Made by a program: the position numbers and the translations under genes. Below, piece after piece: positions 24,284-33,210 of a DNA stretch of 64,000 bases (the stretch's first letter is position 1; each line of letters begins with the position of its first letter). A model generated the notes under the pieces. It was not told the DNA's origin and ran no database searches. It worked only from the letters and a program-made list of their open reading frames with translations. The stretch is from positions 689,501 to 753,500 of the forward strand of contig CP119315.1 of NCBI GenBank assembly GCA_029202845.1. Reading direction: 5' to 3'. Origin of the DNA: Candidatus Sphingomonas colombiensis (GTDB taxonomy: Bacteria; Pseudomonadota; Alphaproteobacteria; Sphingomonadales; Sphingomonadaceae).

Positions 24284-25996
24284 TCAGGCTTCCGATAAAC
24301 TTGGTATCAACCGGTCGCGCAATTCCCGCTTGAGAAATTTGCCGCTGGCGTTGCGTGGCAGCGCTTCGTCCAGCAGCCAAATGTGACGCGGCACCTTGTG
24401 CTTCGCCATCACCGTCGAACAATGGTGCCGCAACGCATCAGCAGTAAGCCGCTCGCCCTGCTTCAGCACGACGGCCGCCGCGACCTCTTCGCCCAATCGC
24501 TCGTCGGGAACGCCGAACACGCAGCATTCGGCGATCGCCGGGTGGCGATAGAGCCCCGCCTCCACCTCCGCGCTGTAAACATTCTCGCCGCCGCGCAGGA
24601 CCATGTCCTTCTTGCGGTCGACGATGAAGATGAAGTTGTCCTCGTCGATCCGCGCGATGTCTCCGGTGTGCAGCCAGCCATCGGTGATCGCGGCAGCGCT
24701 CGCCTCCGGGCGGTTGATGTACCCCTTGATGACGGCGGCGCCCTTGACCCACAGTTCGCCGACGGCACCCAGCGGCACCGTATTCCCGTCATCATCCACG
24801 CACTTGATCTCGAAGCTCGGCATTGCCGGCCCGGCGCTGTCGGGCTTGTCCACGAAGAAATCGCCGGCGACCGAGGTGATGATGCCGCACGTCTCCGTCA
24901 TGCCATAGCCGGTGCTCGGCCGTGCCGTGCTCACCTGCGCCTCGATCTTGTGGACGAGATCGGGCGGCACCTGCGCGCCGCCGCCAGCGAGTGAAATCAG
25001 GCTGGAGGTGTCCGTCGTCGCGAAATCGGGATGGCTGATGAGTTCGCGCGCCATCGTTGGAACGCCGCTCATCGCACTCACCTTCTCGCGCTCGATCAGC
25101 CGCAGCGCCTCGCCCGCATCCCAGCGATACATCAGCACCAGCGTGCCGCCCGCCGCGGTCGTCGCATATGTACCGCAATTATTGGCGGTGACGTGGAACA
25201 GCGGCGTCGTCAGCAGCGTAACCGGCGGCGCCGGCGGTGCTGCGGGCGGCGCGGCGCCGGTGGCGCGCTCCACTGCCAGCGCGGTCGACGCGGCGGCAAA
25301 CATGATGTTGAACAGGTTGGTGAGGCAACCGCGATGCGTAAGCTGCGCGCCCTTCGGAAAGCCGGTCGTTCCCGAAGTATAGAAGATGCACGCGTCATCG
25401 TCCGGATCGACCGACACTTCCGGCATGGCGCCACCATGCGCGATGACGCGTGCCCATGGCGTGACATCGGGTGCTACGGCCAGTTCAGCATCCGACAGGC
25501 GAACCGCTACGAGATGGATCGCCGGCGACAGCTCTGGCCGCTCGCGCAGCCGGGCGAGGCGCTCGGCATCGACGAACAACACCTTGGGCTGGGAGTCGGC
25601 GAGCGCATAGGCCATCTCCTCGCTGGTCCACCACGCGTTCATGCCGACCGCGGCGACACCGATCGATACGCACGCCCAATAGGCCAGCAGCCATTCGGGA
25701 TAATTGCGCATCGCGATCGCGACCCGGTCACCGGGCCGAACCCCCTGCGCCCACAGCCAGGCGGCGACAGCATTCACCCGCTCATGCGCGTCGCGATAGG
25801 TCAGACGCTCATCGTGATAGACCAGATAGGGACGCTCGCCGAACTGTGCGGTGCCGAGCCATAGATCGCGCACCGAGATCGGTGCGTTTTTGTATGTGCG
25901 CAGGCGATGGCCCAGCACTTCCCGCTCAACAATTTCAAACACGCCGCCCGGCCCGGTCAGCTCGCGTCGGGCCTGCAGAAGCTCAGCGTAATGCAT
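24284..25996 (-). CDS. Class I AMP-forming fatty-acyl-CoA synthetase
   Basis: Protein of 570 residues that activates a carboxylic acid to its CoA thioester. P-loop CIFYTSGTTGFPKGA, A5 motif GYGMTETCG, GWLHTGDIARIDED, the hinge RKKDMVLRGGENVYSAEVE, and the catalytic lysine in LPRNASGKFLKREL near the C-terminus, all in canonical order. An alanine/proline-rich insert (ATGAAPPAAPPAPPVT) before the FHV motif is unusual but in frame. It is followed on the same strand upstream by the nitroreductase gene (73-base gap). No island palindrome is found near it, so it is outside the TetR regulon. Confidence 0.92.
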   Translation of the reverse strand: MHYAELLQARRELTGPGGVFEIVEREVLGHRLRTYKNAPISVRDLWLGTAQFGERPYLVYHDERLTYRDAHERVNAVAAWLWAQGVRPGDRVAIAMRNYPEWLLAYWACVSIGVAAVGMNAWWTSEEMAYALADSQPKVLFVDAERLARLRERPELSPAIHLVAVRLSDAELAVAPDVTPWARVIAHGGAMPEVSVDPDDDACIFYTSGTTGFPKGAQLTHRGCLTNLFNIMFAAASTALAVERATGAAPPAAPPAPPVTLLTTPLFHVTANNCGTYATTAAGGTLVLMYRWDAGEALRLIEREKVSAMSGVPTMARELISHPDFATTDTSSLISLAGGGAQVPPDLVHKIEAQVSTARPSTGYGMTETCGIITSVAGDFFVDKPDSAGPAMPSFEIKCVDDDGNTVPLGAVGELWVKGAAVIKGYINRPEASAAAITDGWLHTGDIARIDEDNFIFIVDRKKDMVLRGGENVYSAEVEAGLYRHPAIAECCVFGVPDERLGEEVAAAVVLKQGERLTADALRHHCSTVMAKHKVPRHIWLLDEALPRNASGKFLKRELRDRLIPSLSEA

Positions 25997-26069
25997 TCCT
26001 CATCCTCTTCCTTGGGCAGTGCGAACTATTGCGATCGCTTCTGCCGAATGCCGCGAAACCACTGGGTCG

Positions 26070-26747
26070 CTATGTGTCGAAACCCACGAATACCGCCGCC
26101 TCGTCCACCCGCTTTCGGTTCGACACCACGGCGTTGGCGGGAAAGTCGTCATCCGGCCAGCCCAGCGCGATGCTCTTCAGGATCACCTGATCGTCAGGGA
26201 TGTTGGCATGTTCCCGCACGACCGGCGACTGCATGATGCCCTGACTGTTGATGACCGAACCAAGCCCGCGCGACCAGGCCGCGGTGACCAGCGCATTGGT
26301 CACCGCGCCGCAATCGAACGGCGTATCGTCGCTGCCATCAAGCGCGCGATCGTAAGTGACGATAATGCACACCGGCGCATCGAACTGGCGAAAGCCGCGC
26401 ATCACCCAATCGCTTCGCCGTGCTTGATCGTCGCGCGCGATGCCCATCGCGCCGAACAATTGCTTGGCGACGTCCACCTGACGCTCGCGGTGCGGGCCCG
26501 CGAACGCCTGCCCGGTACGGAACTCGCGCGATTGCGGCACGCCGGCGGCCATGCGCTCGCTGTTGCCCTGGCGAATGCGATCGAGCGGCTCGCCGGTGAT
26601 CACGTAGAAATTCCATGGCTGCGTGTTCATCGAAGAAGGCGCGCGCGTGGCGAGCGCGATGATTTCCTCGATCAGCGGCCTGGGCACGGGATCCGGTTTG
26701 TATCCACGAATGCTCCGGCGCCCAATCACGACTTCGTCAAATAGCAT
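26070..26747 (-). CDS. Nitroreductase-family FMN oxidoreductase
   Basis: FMN-dependent NAD(P)H oxidoreductase of 225 residues. The family start RRSIRGYKPDPVPRPLIEEI (about 10-29) supplies the phosphate-binding Arg residues, followed by ATRAPSSMNTQPWNFYVITG, which contacts the flavin, and a C-terminal LGWPDDDFP. Such enzymes reduce nitroaromatics, quinones or enones; some act in iodotyrosine or B12 lower-ligand chemistry. The physiological substrate is not evident. ATG at 26747 is chosen; a GTG one codon earlier is possible. It probably shares a transcript with the downstream acyl-CoA synthetase gene. Confidence 0.9.
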   Translation of the reverse strand: MLFDEVVIGRRSIRGYKPDPVPRPLIEEIIALATRAPSSMNTQPWNFYVITGEPLDRIRQGNSERMAAGVPQSREFRTGQAFAGPHRERQVDVAKQLFGAMGIARDDQARRSDWVMRGFRQFDAPVCIIVTYDRALDGSDDTPFDCGAVTNALVTAAWSRGLGSVINSQGIMQSPVVREHANIPDDQVILKSIALGWPDDDFPANAVVSNRKRVDEAAVFVGFDT

Positions 26748-27145
26748 CACTTGGCCTCGCGGATCGCAGGTTCGGACAGATAGCGCGTGACGATACTCCC
26801 TCCGATTAAGTCGATTCCCTTAATTGTCGAAGTGATCCGTGCCGCGCCGGCCTTTGTCAATCTCTCCCTGGCGCACAACGGCACCAGCGGGAGCGCCTGA
26901 TGGGCCACCGGGATGAGTTCGCAATCGGTCGATCTCCTCCCCGCCGACTCCACACCGCGACACGCACCGTTGCACCGAACAAAACAGAAAAAACGGCTGC
27001 TCAGGTGTGATGATCGGATCGGTTCGCCGCAACGTGCACTCGAATTGTCCGCTCAGCCGATGGTTACACCGGGAGCGTTCATGCGCGAGAAAGGTTGATC
27101 TGAACACGCGAGACTCAACGGGGTCAGTTTAAAGGGAGACGCTCG
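26748..27145. other. 398-base intergenic region between nitroreductase and OmpA-like gene
   Basis: The divergent promoters of both flanking genes must lie here. A minus-strand open frame (26747-26953) ends in ...RYLSEPAIREAK and overlaps the nitroreductase start as TGATG, but it has no ribosome site at a start codon and no recognised similarity, so I do not call it a gene. GTCAGTTTAAAGGGAG just before 27146 is the OmpA-like ribosome site. Confidence 0.5.
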
Positions 27146-28018
27146 ATGCGCACCATTTCCAAAAGTCCAAGAGTTTGCTTCCCGCTTGCCATATTGGCCA
27201 TCTCTGTATCGGGTAGCGTGTTTGCACAGCAGGAGAGCCCATCCGATTCCAATGTCGTCGTAACCGGCGTGCCCGCGCCCGATGCGTCGGCGATGACCCC
27301 GGGGCCCGAGGTCAAAGGCGTCATCTCCGCGCGTCATGGCGACAAGCTGAAGGTGAAGACCACGGACGGCAACAGTGTGGTTGTTGCCGTCAACGATGCC
27401 ACGCGGATCAAGGCCGGAGGAGGTCTGTTCGGTGGCCGCAGCAAACTCGCCGCGGATTCGCTGCTCAACGGGCTGCCGGTGACTGTTAAAACGTTGCAAG
27501 CCGGCGGCGATCTGGTGGCAAGCCAGATCACATTTCGGAACAATGACTTAAAGACCGCTTCGATGATCCGGAACGCAACGGATCAACGCTTTGACGAACA
27601 GACCGCCGCAACGGAGTCGCTGCGCGGACGCTTGGGCGATATCGACAAATATAACATCAAGGGCACCACCAACGTGCACTTCGATACCGGCAAAGCGGTG
27701 CTGTCCGGTGCGGACAAGGCCGAACTCTGTTCGACCGCGAGCACCGCAGAAGCGACGGAAAACGCGCTGATCCTGGTTGTCGGCTACACGGATTCGACCG
27801 GCGGCGACGATTTCAATCAGCAGCTTAGCGAAAAGCGCGCCAACCGCGTGATCAATTATCTCCAGCAGGCCTGCGGCTGGAAACCCTATCGCATGCTCAC
27901 CCCGACGGGGATGGCCAAGGCCGATCCGATGGCGAGCAACGATACCCCCGAAGGCAAGGCACAGAACCGCCGCGTCGCGGTGAATATCCTGGTTAGCAAA
28001 AGCGTCGACGGGATGTGA
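27146..28018 (+). CDS. OmpA-family envelope protein with N-terminal beta domain
   Basis: Protein of 290 residues. Signal peptide 1-28 (cleavage after VFAQ). Residues about 50-130 form a small beta domain (VKGVISARHGDKLKVKTTDG, VNDATRIKAGG, LLNGLPVTVKTL) resembling the DUF5666-like soluble beta domain. Residues about 165-285 are an OmpA C-terminal peptidoglycan-binding domain, with NVHFDTGKAVLSGADKAEL, VVGYTDSTGGDDFNQQLSEK and the conserved Arg of QNRRV. It should tether the outer membrane or a complex to peptidoglycan. Monocistronic, with an AAAGGGAG ribosome site. Confidence 0.88.
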   Translation: MRTISKSPRVCFPLAILAISVSGSVFAQQESPSDSNVVVTGVPAPDASAMTPGPEVKGVISARHGDKLKVKTTDGNSVVVAVNDATRIKAGGGLFGGRSKLAADSLLNGLPVTVKTLQAGGDLVASQITFRNNDLKTASMIRNATDQRFDEQTAATESLRGRLGDIDKYNIKGTTNVHFDTGKAVLSGADKAELCSTASTAEATENALILVVGYTDSTGGDDFNQQLSEKRANRVINYLQQACGWKPYRMLTPTGMAKADPMASNDTPEGKAQNRRVAVNILVSKSVDGM

Positions 28019-28024
28019 ATTGCA

Positions 28025-28047
28025 CTCGGCGGGTTTAGGCCGCCGAG
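28025..28047 (+). terminator. Hairpin after the OmpA-like gene
   Basis: CTCGGCGG (28025-28032) pairs with CCGCCGAG (28040-28047) across a 7-base loop, seven bases after the stop codon. There is no T-run, so it may act as a transcript-stabilising end or a weak terminator. Confidence 0.5.
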
Positions 28048-28081
28048 ACTAAGCATTCGGATATTCGAAAGAATTTCCGCA

Positions 28082-28118
28082 ATGGGGTCGGGACGGAGCA
28101 ATTCGCTCCCGACCCCAT
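28082..28118. repeat. Perfect 12-bp inverted repeat in an intergenic region
   Basis: ATGGGGTCGGGA (28082-28093) is the exact reverse complement of TCCCGACCCCAT (28107-28118). It lies 64 bases downstream of the OmpA-like stop and 148 bases past the end of the convergent rhodanese gene. It may be a second terminator or an intergenic repeat element. Confidence 0.6.
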
Positions 28119-28265
28119 GTCCGCCGTCCCGCCGATCAGGCGCCGCGACTCCGCGCGGACACATTTTTTGACCCTTCTCTCCGCCCCCCGCTGGCCTGGA
28201 ATCCGACCGGCGCTGACATTTGCCGTGGTGGAAGACCCTCGAATAGCGCGATCTGAGGCGGCTTC

Positions 28266-28790
28266 TCAGGCCGCGTGACCTACGCGGTTCCACGGCATGA
28301 CGCGCAACAGCCGCGCCATCCCGCACCATCCCGTCGCCCCCGCCGTCATCAGCCCCGCGCCGACAAAGGCGGACAAGGCGGACAAGCCGAACAAGGCGGG
28401 CGCGACGAGAAAGCCGAGCACCACCCCGAGCAGGATGAGACCGCCGGCGACAAGCTGCACCTGTCGCATCAGTTCCAGCGGTTGCGCGCGATCGATCTTG
28501 GTCGGCAGCCCGGCCGTTCGCCACGCATCGATGCCGCCCGCGAGCAGATGGCACGGCGCGCCGGCAGCGGCAGCCGCAAGCGCGGCGGCATTGGCCTGCG
28601 TTCGTATGCCCGAACGACAGTGAAACACCAGCGGTTCGGCCGGAACTTCGCCGATCCGTGCGAGTGGTACATTCACCGCGCCCGGGATCTTCTCGCGCGC
28701 ATATTCATCTGCATCGCGAATATCGATCAGCGTCGCGCCCTGCTCGACCAGCCGGCGCGCTTCGGCGGGAGGGATCGTCTCGATCATCAT
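28266..28790 (-). CDS. Rhodanese-like sulfurtransferase with C-terminal membrane domain
   Basis: Protein of 174 residues. Residues 1-100 are a rhodanese domain with DIRDADEY and the active Cys in VFHCRSGIRTQ (about residue 58), which carries a persulfide. Residues about 108-170 are a DUF2892-type region with two hydrophobic segments (LVAGGLILLGVVLGFLV and LSAFVGAGLMTAGATGW). It moves sulfane sulfur at the inner membrane and is typical of sulfide-detoxification operons. The ArsR-type regulator gene lies four bases upstream on the same strand, so they are co-transcribed. Confidence 0.93.
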   Translation of the reverse strand: MMIETIPPAEARRLVEQGATLIDIRDADEYAREKIPGAVNVPLARIGEVPAEPLVFHCRSGIRTQANAAALAAAAAGAPCHLLAGGIDAWRTAGLPTKIDRAQPLELMRQVQLVAGGLILLGVVLGFLVAPALFGLSALSAFVGAGLMTAGATGWCGMARLLRVMPWNRVGHAA

Positions 28791-28794
28791 GCCG

Positions 28795-29118
28795 TCAATC
28801 CTTGCAATAAAGTTCGTAGAGACGGGCCATCAGCGCCTCGGTTCGCGGATCGGCGATCCGATACCAGAGCGTCTGGCTTTCGCGGCGGAAGGCGACGAGC
28901 CCCTCGTCCCGCATCCGCGCAAGATGTTGCGAACAGGCCGATTGCGACAACGCGACATCATGCGCGAGATCGCTCACCGACCTTTCGCGATGCTCCACCA
29001 GCTTGCACAGCAGCATCAGGCGGCGGGCATTGCCGATGGCCTTGAGCAACGCGGCAACCTCCGCGGCCTTCGCCTCGAAGGTCGCGAGGTCCAGCGGGGG
29101 GATCGGCATCGGACGCAT
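28795..29118 (-). CDS. ArsR-family repressor, probable persulfide sensor (BigR/SqrR type)
   Basis: Winged-helix ArsR protein of 107 residues. The recognition helix is SQSACSQHLARMRDEGLVAF. Metal-site cysteines of ArsR/SmtB (ELCVCDL) are absent. Instead one Cys is in helix 2 (LLCKLVEH, residue 38) and one at the C-terminal end (YCKD, residue 105), the same layout as the dithiol pair of SqrR and BigR, which sense sulfane sulfur by forming a polysulfide bridge. Co-transcription with a rhodanese supports this. The ATG at 29109 has better spacing to GGAG and may be the real start. It likely binds the palindrome at 29133-29145. Confidence 0.88.
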   Translation of the reverse strand: MRPMPIPPLDLATFEAKAAEVAALLKAIGNARRLMLLCKLVEHRERSVSDLAHDVALSQSACSQHLARMRDEGLVAFRRESQTLWYRIADPRTEALMARLYELYCKD

Positions 29119-29132
29119 ACTCCATTAATAAT

Positions 29133-29145
29133 TACTAATTTAGTA
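29133..29145. promoter_or_regulatory. AT-rich palindrome before the ArsR/rhodanese operon
   Basis: TACTAATTTAGTA has 6-bp perfect arms around a central T. It lies 15 bases before the ArsR start and is the likely autoregulatory operator. The surrounding 40 bases are far more AT-rich than the rest of the window. Confidence 0.65.
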
Positions 29146-29305
29146 TTTGATAATATATGGTCAAGGCATTGGAGATCGCGATGTCCGACAATCCGGCGAT
29201 CGCAGCCTTCTTTGACGAACCCATCAATATGATCAGCTATTTGCTCGGCCGGTCGGAGCGGTCGACGGGGATGGGGCAAACTGCCGCCACGCCCGGATGC
29301 GGAAC

Positions 29306-29338
29306 AAAAAAAGGGAGCGCCGATTGCTCGACGCTCCC
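29306..29338 (-). terminator. Rho-independent terminator of the large TonB receptor
   Basis: On the minus strand GGGAGCG and CGCTCCC (29313-29319 and 29332-29338) form a 7-bp stem followed by a run of seven T (29306-29312). It begins 26 bases past the receptor stop. Confidence 0.88.
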
Positions 29339-29364
29339 GTTGGAGTTGATCAGATCGTCGCCGA

Positions 29365-32358
29365 TCAGAACTTCAGACGCGCACCGATGGTGAACGACCG
29401 CCCGATCACATCATAGATGGTCGGGAAGGTGTTGCCGCCGTTGTAGGTCGTCCCGCCAACGCCGTTGCCGACGAGCGGCGGCTGCTTGTTGAACAGGTTG
29501 TTGACCGTCAGCGTCAGCTCCACGTTGTCGGTCGGGCTCACGCGCCCGGCCAGATCGAAATAGTCGTACGCCGGGATGTGGGTAAACGCCTCCTTGATCG
29601 AGCCGATCGCCGGACCACCCGGCTGCGGGACATTGCCCGGCAGACGCGCCGGAAGAGACGGCTCGAGCGACACGCGGCTGACATGCGACCAGATCAGCGA
29701 GACATCGAACTTGTCGGTGCCGTAACCAACACGGCTGTTCCAACGCCACTTCGCGCGCGGATTGGTGCAGCCACCGGAGCTGTAGTAGCCCGTGCAGTCG
29801 CGGTTGATCGAGTTCGGGTTGGCCTGGAAGTGGTAATAGTCGAGCAACGTCGCGTTGAAGTTGATCGTCAGATTACCCGGCACGTTGATACCAAGATCGT
29901 CCATCCGCGCGCGCTGCGAGATGCCGAAATCCCATCCTGCGGTTTCGATCACACCGAGGTTGGAATAGGTGAGGATCACGCCGGGCGTTTCGCCCGCCCC
30001 GTTCAAGCTGCCCGTCAGCGGGTTACGCTTGATGAGCTGACAGAACGAATTGTACGTCAGCGACGGATTGAGTGCCGTCGAGTAGCAGCCGTTCAGAATG
30101 TCGGCCTGCGCCGGCTGGGTGATCGCGTCACGGATGCGGATGTGGAAATAATCCGCGGTCAGCGAGAAGCCCGGCAGGAACGACGGCGTGATCGCCGCAC
30201 CCAGCGTATAGGTGCGTGCTCGCTCCACGTTGAGGTCGCGGTTGCCCGAAGTCGTGGTGTTGATCTGGTTCGATGTCGGCTTGGCAATCGATCCGATTGC
30301 CGCAGCCGGAGCACCGGTCGCAACGCACAACGCGGTCAATTTCGGATTCCCGACCGGAAGTGTACCCTGACAGAAATCCTGGGTCAGGTTGCCCAGGCTC
30401 TGCACCGGCGACTGATACAGTTCCTGGATGTTCGGCGAGCGCACCGCGACCGTGTAGGTGCCGCGGAACTTGAAGCCCTGATAGGGTTCCCAGGTGCCGC
30501 CAGCCTTCCACGTCGTGCTGCCGCCCGTCGTGGTGTAATCCGAATAGCGGATGCCCGCTTCGGCCGTCAGGCGGTAGAAGAACGGCTTGTTTTCCACCAG
30601 CGGCGCCTTGATTTCGGCGAACACTTCCTTAACGCTGTATGCGCCGACATCTGCCGGAGTACGTGCGCCGGTGCCAAGGACTTCGCCCTGGATCTGCGAC
30701 GGGTTGTCCGGCTGGGTACGCGCGGTGATCTTGCGATATTCGCCGCCAACCGCGAAGCCGATCTTGTGATCGGCGAACGGAACGGTGAACAGATCGCCGG
30801 TGATGCTGCCGGTGACGACCGTCTGCTGCACCTTGCGGTTGATCAGCGCGTTCAGATCGATGAACGCCACCTGATCCGGCGTAATGCTGCCATTCGGGCC
30901 GAACAGGTTGAGCGGAACGCAGCCGTTGCTCGTATCGGCGCAGACCAGCTGGCCGGCGGCGTTCTTGTACGAACGCAGTGCCTGCTGGACCTTGCTGAAC
31001 GAACCCCAATGCTCGCGCGTCTGGTTCTGCGTCGTCTCACCATATTGCGCGGAAACGTCATAGCGCAGCGAATCGGTGATCGAGCCGCGGAAGCCACCGA
31101 CAACCTGGAACATCTGTGATTCGATGTTGTTGCCGCGCGGCCCCATTTCGGTGATACGACGCTGAGGCTGAACCGCAATTTCGCGATAACCAGTGGTGCC
31201 TGGGCCGCCCTTTACCGCAGCGGCTGTCGCACAATCGGCAGCGGAGATGCTATATGCGCCGCAGAGCTGATTCAGAATACCCGTAGGAATGTATGGGTTA
31301 TTAAGCGCCAGCTGGTAAGTATTGCTGAACGTGCCCGACGACGCGAGCTGGAGTCGGACAACGTTGCGGGTAAACATCGCGGTCGAATAGAATTCGACGC
31401 CGCTGCCGATTTCATAGCGGCTGGACGCATAAACGTTGATACGATCCAACGGCGTCTGGAAATAGGTGCCGATGTTCGTGTTATACGTGTCGGAAGCCAC
31501 AGCCGCCTGGAGCAGACCAGTCGTGGGATTCACCACTGCGCCAAAATCACTTTTGCCCACCCCAAGCGCTGAGGTGCTCGGCAGGCCGAAGATCGTTACC
31601 TGCGCCGCTGCGGCGCCAGAGAAAGTCCCGGTGGCCGAACTGATCGGATAGGCACCGATGCTGCGTGCAGTGGTCGCCAGCGGATCGGCCTTGGTATAGC
31701 CGACGCTCAGCACCACGTTGCCGCGATTGTCGTCAAACGACGCGCCGACGGTGATGTCACCCTTGAAGCGGGTCGCATCGCCCTTCTCGGAAACGCGATA
31801 GCTGGTGGAGGCGGTGATGCCCTTGAAATCGCGCTTCGTGATGAAGTTGACGACGCCGGCAACCGCGTCCGCGCCATAGGTCGAGGATGCGCCACCCGTC
31901 AGGGTGTCGACACGCTCGATCAGCGCGACCGGGATGTTGTTGGTGTCAGTCAGGCCATCGAGACCGAACGGCACGAGACGGCGGCCATCGAGCAGCACGA
32001 GGGTGCGCTGGGCACCGATGCCGCGCAGTTCCAGCGTGGCCGAACCGTCCGAGCCGTTATTGACGCCCGGGCCGATGTTCGGACGCAGCGCCGGCATATC
32101 GCGCAGCAGTTCTTCAGCGGTAGCCGGTTGGCGAAGCTGGATATCGGCCGCGGAGATCACACTCACCGGGCTGGCATTTTCCAGGTCCGGGCGAGCGATG
32201 CGTGATCCGGTGACGACGATATCGGTCAGGTCAGTCGCCGCGCCCCCCGCGGTGCCTCCAGCCTCTTGCGCCAACACAGGCGACGCGGAAACCGCGCAGA
32301 TGCCCGATGCCAAAACGGCAAGCGCGCACGATCGCATAATGTCTAGTCGTAGTTTCAT
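29365..32358 (-). CDS. TonB-dependent receptor, large (997 residues)
   Basis: Outer-membrane receptor. The ATG at 32358 is chosen over an upstream frame extension because a GAGGGGGA ribosome site precedes it and the signal peptide then starts properly (KLRLDIMRSCALAVL..., cleaved after VLAQ). Plug motifs: TDIVVTGSRIARPDLENASP, LRDMPALRPN, RTLVLLDGRRLVPFG, VDTLTGGASSTYGADAVAGV. The barrel ends in RSFTIGARLKF with the terminal Phe. It belongs to the same broad type as the receptor at 18.2-21.1 kb. No transporter or enzyme is adjacent; ligand unknown. Confidence 0.93.
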   Translation of the reverse strand: MKLRLDIMRSCALAVLASGICAVSASPVLAQEAGGTAGGAATDLTDIVVTGSRIARPDLENASPVSVISAADIQLRQPATAEELLRDMPALRPNIGPGVNNGSDGSATLELRGIGAQRTLVLLDGRRLVPFGLDGLTDTNNIPVALIERVDTLTGGASSTYGADAVAGVVNFITKRDFKGITASTSYRVSEKGDATRFKGDITVGASFDDNRGNVVLSVGYTKADPLATTARSIGAYPISSATGTFSGAAAAQVTIFGLPSTSALGVGKSDFGAVVNPTTGLLQAAVASDTYNTNIGTYFQTPLDRINVYASSRYEIGSGVEFYSTAMFTRNVVRLQLASSGTFSNTYQLALNNPYIPTGILNQLCGAYSISAADCATAAAVKGGPGTTGYREIAVQPQRRITEMGPRGNNIESQMFQVVGGFRGSITDSLRYDVSAQYGETTQNQTREHWGSFSKVQQALRSYKNAAGQLVCADTSNGCVPLNLFGPNGSITPDQVAFIDLNALINRKVQQTVVTGSITGDLFTVPFADHKIGFAVGGEYRKITARTQPDNPSQIQGEVLGTGARTPADVGAYSVKEVFAEIKAPLVENKPFFYRLTAEAGIRYSDYTTTGGSTTWKAGGTWEPYQGFKFRGTYTVAVRSPNIQELYQSPVQSLGNLTQDFCQGTLPVGNPKLTALCVATGAPAAAIGSIAKPTSNQINTTTSGNRDLNVERARTYTLGAAITPSFLPGFSLTADYFHIRIRDAITQPAQADILNGCYSTALNPSLTYNSFCQLIKRNPLTGSLNGAGETPGVILTYSNLGVIETAGWDFGISQRARMDDLGINVPGNLTINFNATLLDYYHFQANPNSINRDCTGYYSSGGCTNPRAKWRWNSRVGYGTDKFDVSLIWSHVSRVSLEPSLPARLPGNVPQPGGPAIGSIKEAFTHIPAYDYFDLAGRVSPTDNVELTLTVNNLFNKQPPLVGNGVGGTTYNGGNTFPTIYDVIGRSFTIGARLKF

Positions 32359-32702
32359 TAATTCCCCCTCTTTGCCGCCCGGTAATATTGAATCGGGGCG
32401 GCACACCTCCTTGTGCCGGAGAGGGAAAAAGCGACAAGAGGAAGGTTACGGATCGGCCATTTTGTATCCGCCATGTGTCGCCCATGTTACACCACGGCAA
32501 CATTGCTGTCTCAACGTACAGCTTCGCGTCGAGCGCTCCACGGCCGAAATACCTGCTTTAGGGTTTCACGAACCGCCCCTTTTTGGGCGCGTTGCCGCCG
32601 CGTCGACGCGGCGCAGAGCGTTCGCCGAAACGGATCTGCGCGCGACTTCGGTGATTTTCTCGCTACAATCGGTCCGCTCATTGCCCGACAATCGGAGAAA
32701 TC
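32359..32702. other. 344-base intergenic region between divergent genes
   Basis: It holds the receptor ribosome site on the minus strand, and presumably the promoters for the receptor and for the SRPBCC-like gene. No clear operator palindrome or small gene is seen. Confidence 0.4.
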
Positions 32703-33098
32703 ATGCTGCCCGCGCGTACTTTCAGCGTTTCGATCAACCACGAATGGCAGGCTTTATATGAGCGGATCTGGCGTCCGGAATTCTTCCCGAAATGGGCCTC
32801 CGGACTGGCGCAATCGAACCTGCGGCAGGAACATGAGATTTGGCTGGCGGACGGTCCGGAAGGCCCGATCCGGATCCGGTTCACGCCGCACAATACCTTT
32901 GGCGTAATGGATCATTGGGTAGAGATTGGCGATGGAACGGAGGTTCACGTGCCGCTGCGCATCGTGGCCAATGGCGATGGCGCGGAGGTGATGCTGACGC
33001 TGTTCCGGCAGCCGGACATGGACGATGAAAAGTTCGCGGCCGATGCCCGATGGGTCAACCGCGATCTCAAGACATTGAAGGCGTTGGTGAGGCGCTAG
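32703..33098 (+). CDS. SRPBCC (START/polyketide cyclase-like) small protein
   Basis: Protein of 131 residues beginning ARTFSVSINHEWQALYERI and ending with a C-terminal helix (DARWVNRDLKTLKALVRR). Alternating beta strands with a long C-terminal helix and VMDHWVEIGDG and ADGAEV-type strands fit the SRPBCC helix-grip fold, which binds hydrophobic ligands. No catalytic residues are known for this group. Monocistronic; a GGAGAAATC ribosome site lies just before the ATG. Confidence 0.75.
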   Translation: MLPARTFSVSINHEWQALYERIWRPEFFPKWASGLAQSNLRQEHEIWLADGPEGPIRIRFTPHNTFGVMDHWVEIGDGTEVHVPLRIVANGDGAEVMLTLFRQPDMDDEKFAADARWVNRDLKTLKALVRR

Positions 33099-33161
33099 GC
33101 GGCGTTTTCGAATGCGATGAGACGCGCTTCAGAGAGGCGCGTCCTTCCGGTGCGCTAAGTA

Positions 33162-33193
33162 CGCCGCGCCGTTCCGAAAGAAAGGGCGCGGCG
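33162..33193. terminator. Hairpin between convergent genes
   Basis: CGCCGCGCC (33162-33170) pairs with GGCGCGGCG (33185-33193) over a 14-base loop, and a smaller GACGCGC/GCGCGTC stem (33121-33143) precedes it. It lies between the SRPBCC and Tim44-like genes. There is no T-run. Confidence 0.5.
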
Positions 33194-33210
33194 CAACACG
33201 AAGGGCGCGA

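Noticed and set aside
26747..26953. Possible small gene overlapping the nitroreductase start
   Set aside because: The TGATG overlap is suggestive, but there is no ribosome site at a start codon and no recognisable protein; described only as an intergenic open frame.
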